DNA from: an uncultured Alphaproteobacteria bacterium
GTDB taxonomy: Bacteria > Pseudomonadota > Alphaproteobacteria > Rhizobiales > Pleomorphomonadaceae
DNA length: 19,396 nt
Assembly (NCBI GenBank): GCA_937900425.1
Contig: CALCDT010000394.1
Location: 1 to 19,396, forward strand
Direction of reading: 5' to 3'
The notes under the pieces were generated by a model that did no database searches, had not been told where the DNA came from, and worked only from the letters and a program-made list of their open reading frames with translations. Position numbers and translations under genes: made by a program. Below, piece by piece: positions 16,353-19,396 of the stretch (its first letter is position 1; each line of letters opens with the position of its first letter).

Positions 16353-17666
16353 TTACCTCTCCCCGATCCGCGCCAGCAGCAGCGGCCGCTCCGACGGCGG
16401 CTCGCCGAGGCGGTAGGCGGCGCGCAGGGCCGCGGCCGCCATCGCCGCCTGGTCTTCGTCGCGGGCGTGGACGAAGCCGAGCGGGCGGTAGGGGCCGACG
16501 GGATCGCCGACGCCGGCGAGGGCTGTGAAGCCGACGGCGGGGTCGATCGCCTGGTCGGGATCGGTGCGTCCGCCCTTCAGGGCGACGACGGCGAGGCCGA
16601 TCGCCCGGGTGTCGATCGCGGCGACGTCGCCTTCGTCCGCCGCGAAGACCGGCCGCACCAGCGGGGCCTCTTCGAGATGGGTCTCCGGCTGCTCCAGCAG
16701 ATCGGACGGCCCGCCGAGGGCCGCGACCATGCGGGCAAAGACCTCCGCGGCCCGGCCCGAGGCGAAGGCGGCGGCGATCGCGGCGCGGCCGGCGTCGAGG
16801 TCGGCGGCGAGGCCGCCCGCCACCAGCATCTCGCCGCCGAGGGCGACGGTGACGTCGGAGAGCCGCTCGTCGACGCGCCGGCCGGTGAGGAAGTCGATCG
16901 CCGCCCTCACCTCCAGGGCGTTGCCGGCGACGCTGCCGAGCGGCTCGTTCATGTCGGTGACGAGGGCGATCGTCGCAAGGCCGGCGCCGTTCGCCACCGA
17001 GACGAGGCTTTCGGCCAGCGCCTTCGCGGCGGGCAGGTCGGCCATGAAGGCGCCGGAGCCGCATTTGACGTCGAGCACCAGCGCGCCGAGCCCGGCGGCG
17101 AGCTTCTTCGACAGGATCGAGGCGGTGATGAGGTCGAGGGACTCCACCGTCGCGGTGACGTCGCGGATGGCGTAGATCCGCTTGTCGGCCGGGGCGAGAT
17201 CCTCGGTCTGGCCGACGATGGCGCAGCCGACCTCGCGCACCACCTTGCGCAGCAGCGCCAGATCCGGCTGGCTGGCGTAGCCGGGGATGGCGTCCAGCTT
17301 GTCGAGGGTGCCGCCGGTGTGGCCGAGGCCGCGGCCGGAGATCATCGGCACGAAGCCGCCGCAGGCGGCGACGGCGGGGGCGAGCATCAGCGAGACGGTG
17401 TCGCCGATGCCGCCGCTCGAATGCTTGTCGAGGGCGGGTCCGGGCAGGCCCGACCAGTCGAGCACGGTGCCGCTGTCGCGCATAGCCAGCGTCAGCGCCA
17501 CCCGCTCGTCGCGGGCAAGGCCGCGGAAGAACACCGCCATGCAGAAGGCGGCGATCTGCTCGCGCGCGACGGTGCCGGCGACGAGGCCGCCGACGAGGGC
17601 GGCGATGTCGCCGCGCTCCAGCACCGCGCCGTCGCGTTTTCTGCGGATGATCTCCTGCGGCAGCAT
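16353..17666 (-). CDS. deoA: Thymidine phosphorylase
   Basis: Phosphorolysis of thymidine (and deoxyuridine, possibly uridine) to base and (deoxy)ribose 1-phosphate. The 437-residue product starts MLPQEIIRRKRDG, aligning with E. coli DeoA (440 residues), and carries the phosphate-binding KHSSGGIGDTVS (81-92) and the family signature GRGLGHTGGTLDKLDAIPGY (111-130). An ATG six codons earlier (17684) is possible, but the one at 17666 has GGGAGAGGG just upstream and fits the family N-terminus. No separate uridine phosphorylase is visible, so this enzyme may also feed uracil to the upp/URC genes. It is followed by a RIME-like palindrome and deoB. Confidence 0.96.
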   Translation of the reverse strand: MLPQEIIRRKRDGAVLERGDIAALVGGLVAGTVAREQIAAFCMAVFFRGLARDERVALTLAMRDSGTVLDWSGLPGPALDKHSSGGIGDTVSLMLAPAVAACGGFVPMISGRGLGHTGGTLDKLDAIPGYASQPDLALLRKVVREVGCAIVGQTEDLAPADKRIYAIRDVTATVESLDLITASILSKKLAAGLGALVLDVKCGSGAFMADLPAAKALAESLVSVANGAGLATIALVTDMNEPLGSVAGNALEVRAAIDFLTGRRVDERLSDVTVALGGEMLVAGGLAADLDAGRAAIAAAFASGRAAEVFARMVAALGGPSDLLEQPETHLEEAPLVRPVFAADEGDVAAIDTRAIGLAVVALKGGRTDPDQAIDPAVGFTALAGVGDPVGPYRPLGFVHARDEDQAAMAAAALRAAYRLGEPPSERPLLLARIGER

Positions 17667-17699
17667 CGCCCTCTCCCTCGCCATGGTTCCCGGGCGACC

Positions 17700-17729
17700 C
17701 GCCGGCGCGGCGCGACGGCCGCGCCGGCG
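17700..17729 (-). repeat. 12-bp-stem hairpin between PNP gene and deoA
   Basis: Perfect 12-base arms (17700-17711 and 17718-17729, core GCCGGCGCGGC) with a 6-base loop lie 25 bases past the PNP stop. There is no T tract; it probably stabilises or attenuates the cdd-PNP part of the transcript rather than ending it. Confidence 0.6.
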
Positions 17730-17754
17730 AGGATCGGGGCGGCGAGGGCCGGGG

Positions 17755-18588
17755 TCAAGCGGCCTGCTGCGGCCGCTCGCGCGCGAAGGCCGCGACGACG
17801 CGGGGCAGGATGCGGGCGAGCTTCTCGGCCCCGTGCGGGGCGACGGCCTTGGTCTCCGCGTGCGAGAGCTCCGTGCCGGTGAGGCCGGCGGCGAGATTGG
17901 TGATGGTCGAGACCGCCGCCATCCGCAGGCCGAAGAAGCGGCCGAGGATCACCTCCGGCACGGTCGACATGCCCACGGCGTCGGCGCCGAGCACCCGGGC
18001 CGCCCGGATCTCGGCCGGCGTCTCGAAGGACGGGCCGGAGAACCACATGTAGACGCCCTCGTGCAGCGCCACCGCCTCCTCGGCCGCCGCCGTGCGGAAC
18101 AGGTCGGCGAGTTCGGCGTCGTAGGCGTTGGTGAGGCCGACGAAGCGGCGGTCGGAGCGCTCGCGGACCAGCGGGTTGGCGCCGGCGAAGTTGATGTGGT
18201 CGGTGAGCATCATCAATTCGCCCGGTCCGATCTCCTCGTGCAGGCTGCCGGCGGAATTGGTGAGGATCAGCGCCTCGCAGCCGAGCGCGGCGATGGTCTC
18301 GATCGGCGCCCGCATCGCGGCGGCGTCGCCCTCCTCGTAATAATGCAGCCGCCCCGACATCACCGCGACGTCGACCCCGGCGAGCCGGCCGACGATCATC
18401 TCGCCGGCGTGGCCGGAGACCGTCGACATCGGAAAGCCGGGGAGCCGGGCGAAGGGGACGCGGACGGCGTCCTCGATCGAGGCGGCGAAGTCGCCGAGGC
18501 CCGAGCCGAGCACCAGGCCGACCCGGTAGCGGGCCGGGCGCATCTCGAGGATCGAGTTGGCGGCGACGGTGCCGAGATGTTGGGTCAT
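17755..18588 (-). CDS. punA: Purine-nucleoside phosphorylase, trimeric PNP-I class (PunA/XapA-like)
   Basis: Phosphorolysis of inosine/guanosine-type nucleosides to base and (deoxy)ribose 1-phosphate. The 277-residue product shows the phosphate-binding GSGLGDF (28-34), SGRLHYYEG-type loop (78-87), TNSAGSL (110-116), GPSFETPAE with base-contacting Glu189, and VSTITNLAAGL with purine-specific Asn231. The Glu/Asn pair indicates preference for 6-oxopurines, consistent with add upstream in the pathway converting adenosine to inosine. The ATG at 18588 overlaps the cdd stop by four bases (ATGA), with GGAGA 7 bases upstream. E. coli-style XapA (xanthosine) activity is an alternative; the name punA is by class only. 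Confidence 0.92.
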   Translation of the reverse strand: MTQHLGTVAANSILEMRPARYRVGLVLGSGLGDFAASIEDAVRVPFARLPGFPMSTVSGHAGEMIVGRLAGVDVAVMSGRLHYYEEGDAAAMRAPIETIAALGCEALILTNSAGSLHEEIGPGELMMLTDHINFAGANPLVRERSDRRFVGLTNAYDAELADLFRTAAAEEAVALHEGVYMWFSGPSFETPAEIRAARVLGADAVGMSTVPEVILGRFFGLRMAAVSTITNLAAGLTGTELSHAETKAVAPHGAEKLARILPRVVAAFARERPQQAA

Positions 18589-18992
18589 TGCGTCGTCTCC
18601 AATGAGAAACCGTGGGGGAGGAGGTCGGCCAGCCGATAGGTGGCGCGCTCGCCGTCCGGATCGCAGACGGTGACCGGCACCTCGGGGCCGGCGAATTCGG
18701 CGAGCCGCTGGCGGCAGCCGCCGCAGGGGGTGCAGAAGCGGCCGCCGTCGATGCGGGGCGCGACGACCACGGCCGCCGCGATGCGTCGGCCGCCGGCCAT
18801 GACGAGATGGGCGATGGCCGAGGTCTCCGCGCACCAGCCCTCGGGATAGGCGGCGTTCTCGATGTTGCAGCCGGCGTGGATGCGGCCCTCCTCGTCGAGC
18901 AGGGCGGCGCCGACGGCGAACCGCGAATAGGGGGCGTGGGCCCTGTCCCGCGCCGCGGCGGCGGCGGCGAACAGCTGTTCGACCTCGTCCAT
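18585..18992 (-). CDS. cdd: Cytidine deaminase
   Basis: Deaminates cytidine and deoxycytidine to uridine and deoxyuridine. The 135-residue product is the short, tetrameric-type enzyme with catalytic Cys54-Ala-Glu56 (GWCAETSA) and zinc ligands Cys90 and Cys93 (PCGGCRQ). The start is ATG at 18992 with a strong GGAGGGA ribosome site 5 bases upstream. It is the first visible gene of the minus-strand nucleoside cluster and is coupled to the PNP gene by an ATGA overlap. The next 404 bases upstream appear non-coding, so the cluster promoter probably lies there. Confidence 0.96.
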   Translation of the reverse strand: MDEVEQLFAAAAAARDRAHAPYSRFAVGAALLDEEGRIHAGCNIENAAYPEGWCAETSAIAHLVMAGGRRIAAAVVVAPRIDGGRFCTPCGGCRQRLAEFAGPEVPVTVCDPDGERATYRLADLLPHGFSLETTQ

Positions 18993-19396
18993 ACGGTCCC
19001 TCCTCGATCAAGCGGATTCCGGGCGGTCGCCCCCGCGACGCCGGAAAGGGGTGCCGGAACCATCCCGCGGCCGCGGGATCGCCCTCAGGGCGACGACGAA
19101 GGTCCGGGGCGGCGCCCGGGCCGGGGTCCCGGCCGGGGTGGAGGCTCCGGCGCCGGGTCGGGCGAGCCGGAGGCCGACGGTCGGGCCAGGGCGGCGAGCG
19201 CGCCGACGACGCGGGAGAAGTCGTGTGACGACGCACCGCCGCGAGAGTGCGGCAAGGTAGCGGCAGAAAACCGACGGGATCAAGTCGAAAGGCGGCCGGG
19301 TCTCCCGCCGCCGGCGCCACACAGCTTCGCCGGCACGGCGCGGAACGGCGGCGGCCGCGGACGCGGCGCGACGGGCGGCGCGCCTCTTGCCTCGCG
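18993..19396 (-). promoter_or_regulatory. Non-coding leader upstream of cdd
   Basis: 404 bases to the window edge with only Arg/Pro-rich open frames that resemble no protein. A weak -35/-10 pair on the minus strand, TTGATC (19278-19283), 18-base spacer and TACCTT (19254-19259), would give a leader of about 250 bases. The region also holds the 18-base palindrome at 19062-19079. A gene entering from beyond 19396 and ending here cannot be excluded. Confidence 0.4.
19062..19079. promoter_or_regulatory. Perfect 18-bp palindrome upstream of cdd
   Basis: ATCCCGCGGCCGCGGGAT is a perfect palindrome centred about 80 bases before the cdd start. It could be an operator for a dimeric regulator of the nucleoside cluster or a leader hairpin. 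In such GC-rich DNA a chance origin is possible. Confidence 0.4.

Noticed and set aside
15279..17882. An 867-codon plus-strand open frame
   Set aside because: It is antisense to deoB and deoA, has low-complexity Gly/Asp/Arg composition and no recognisable domain.
19008..19322. A 104-codon minus-strand open frame upstream of cdd
   Set aside because: It is Arg/Pro-rich, has no ribosome site or recognisable domain, and fits random GC-rich non-coding sequence.

Overview
The window is high-GC DNA (about 70% or more by eye) with dense, mostly minus-strand genes. It looks like a chromosomal segment of an alphaproteobacterium, most likely of the order Hyphomicrobiales (Rhizobiales). The clues are a RegB/RegA (ActS/ActR, PrrB/PrrA) redox two-component pair, a 536-residue ATP-type PEP carboxykinase, an intracellular PHB depolymerase with a Cys-type lipase box, a retropepsin-like TIGR02281-type protease, and short intergenic palindromes like those scattered through rhizobial genomes. 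No phage, transposase, CRISPR, rRNA or tRNA was found.

Left part (1-5436), carbon storage and redox control: phaZ (minus, running off the left edge) is divergent from regB (plus). regA follows 230 bases later with a plausible promoter of its own. A clean bidirectional terminator separates regA from the convergent pckA. The stretch 5437-6123 is non-coding and includes an AT-rich island with small dyads and a direct repeat.

Middle part (6124-9103): a short HugZ-like flavin split-barrel protein, a heptamer tandem repeat with G-quadruplex potential, the chromosome-dimer recombinase xerC, a small secreted His-rich protein preceded by a striking double direct-repeat operator candidate, and a membrane-anchored aspartic protease.

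Right part (9288-18992), the most coherent region: ten consecutive minus-strand genes for nucleoside and nucleobase metabolism. In transcription order they are cdd, a PNP-I purine nucleoside phosphorylase, deoA, deoB, a two-TM membrane protein, add, a NadR-like P-loop ATPase, a GTP-cyclohydrolase-II-like Urc1, a DUF1688 Urc4 and upp. The first six catabolic enzymes would strip cytidine, (deoxy)uridine/thymidine and purine nucleosides to bases and (deoxy)ribose phosphates. The last three match the URC set known from fungal uracil catabolism (URC1, URC4 and a uracil phosphoribosyltransferase), in which uracil is converted to UMP before ring opening. The set suggests a complete route from pyrimidine nucleosides to uracil and onward to urea and a C3 product. 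Two extra members, the ATPase and the two-TM protein, have no assigned role.

All functional assignments come from reading motifs and gene order. No database search was run.
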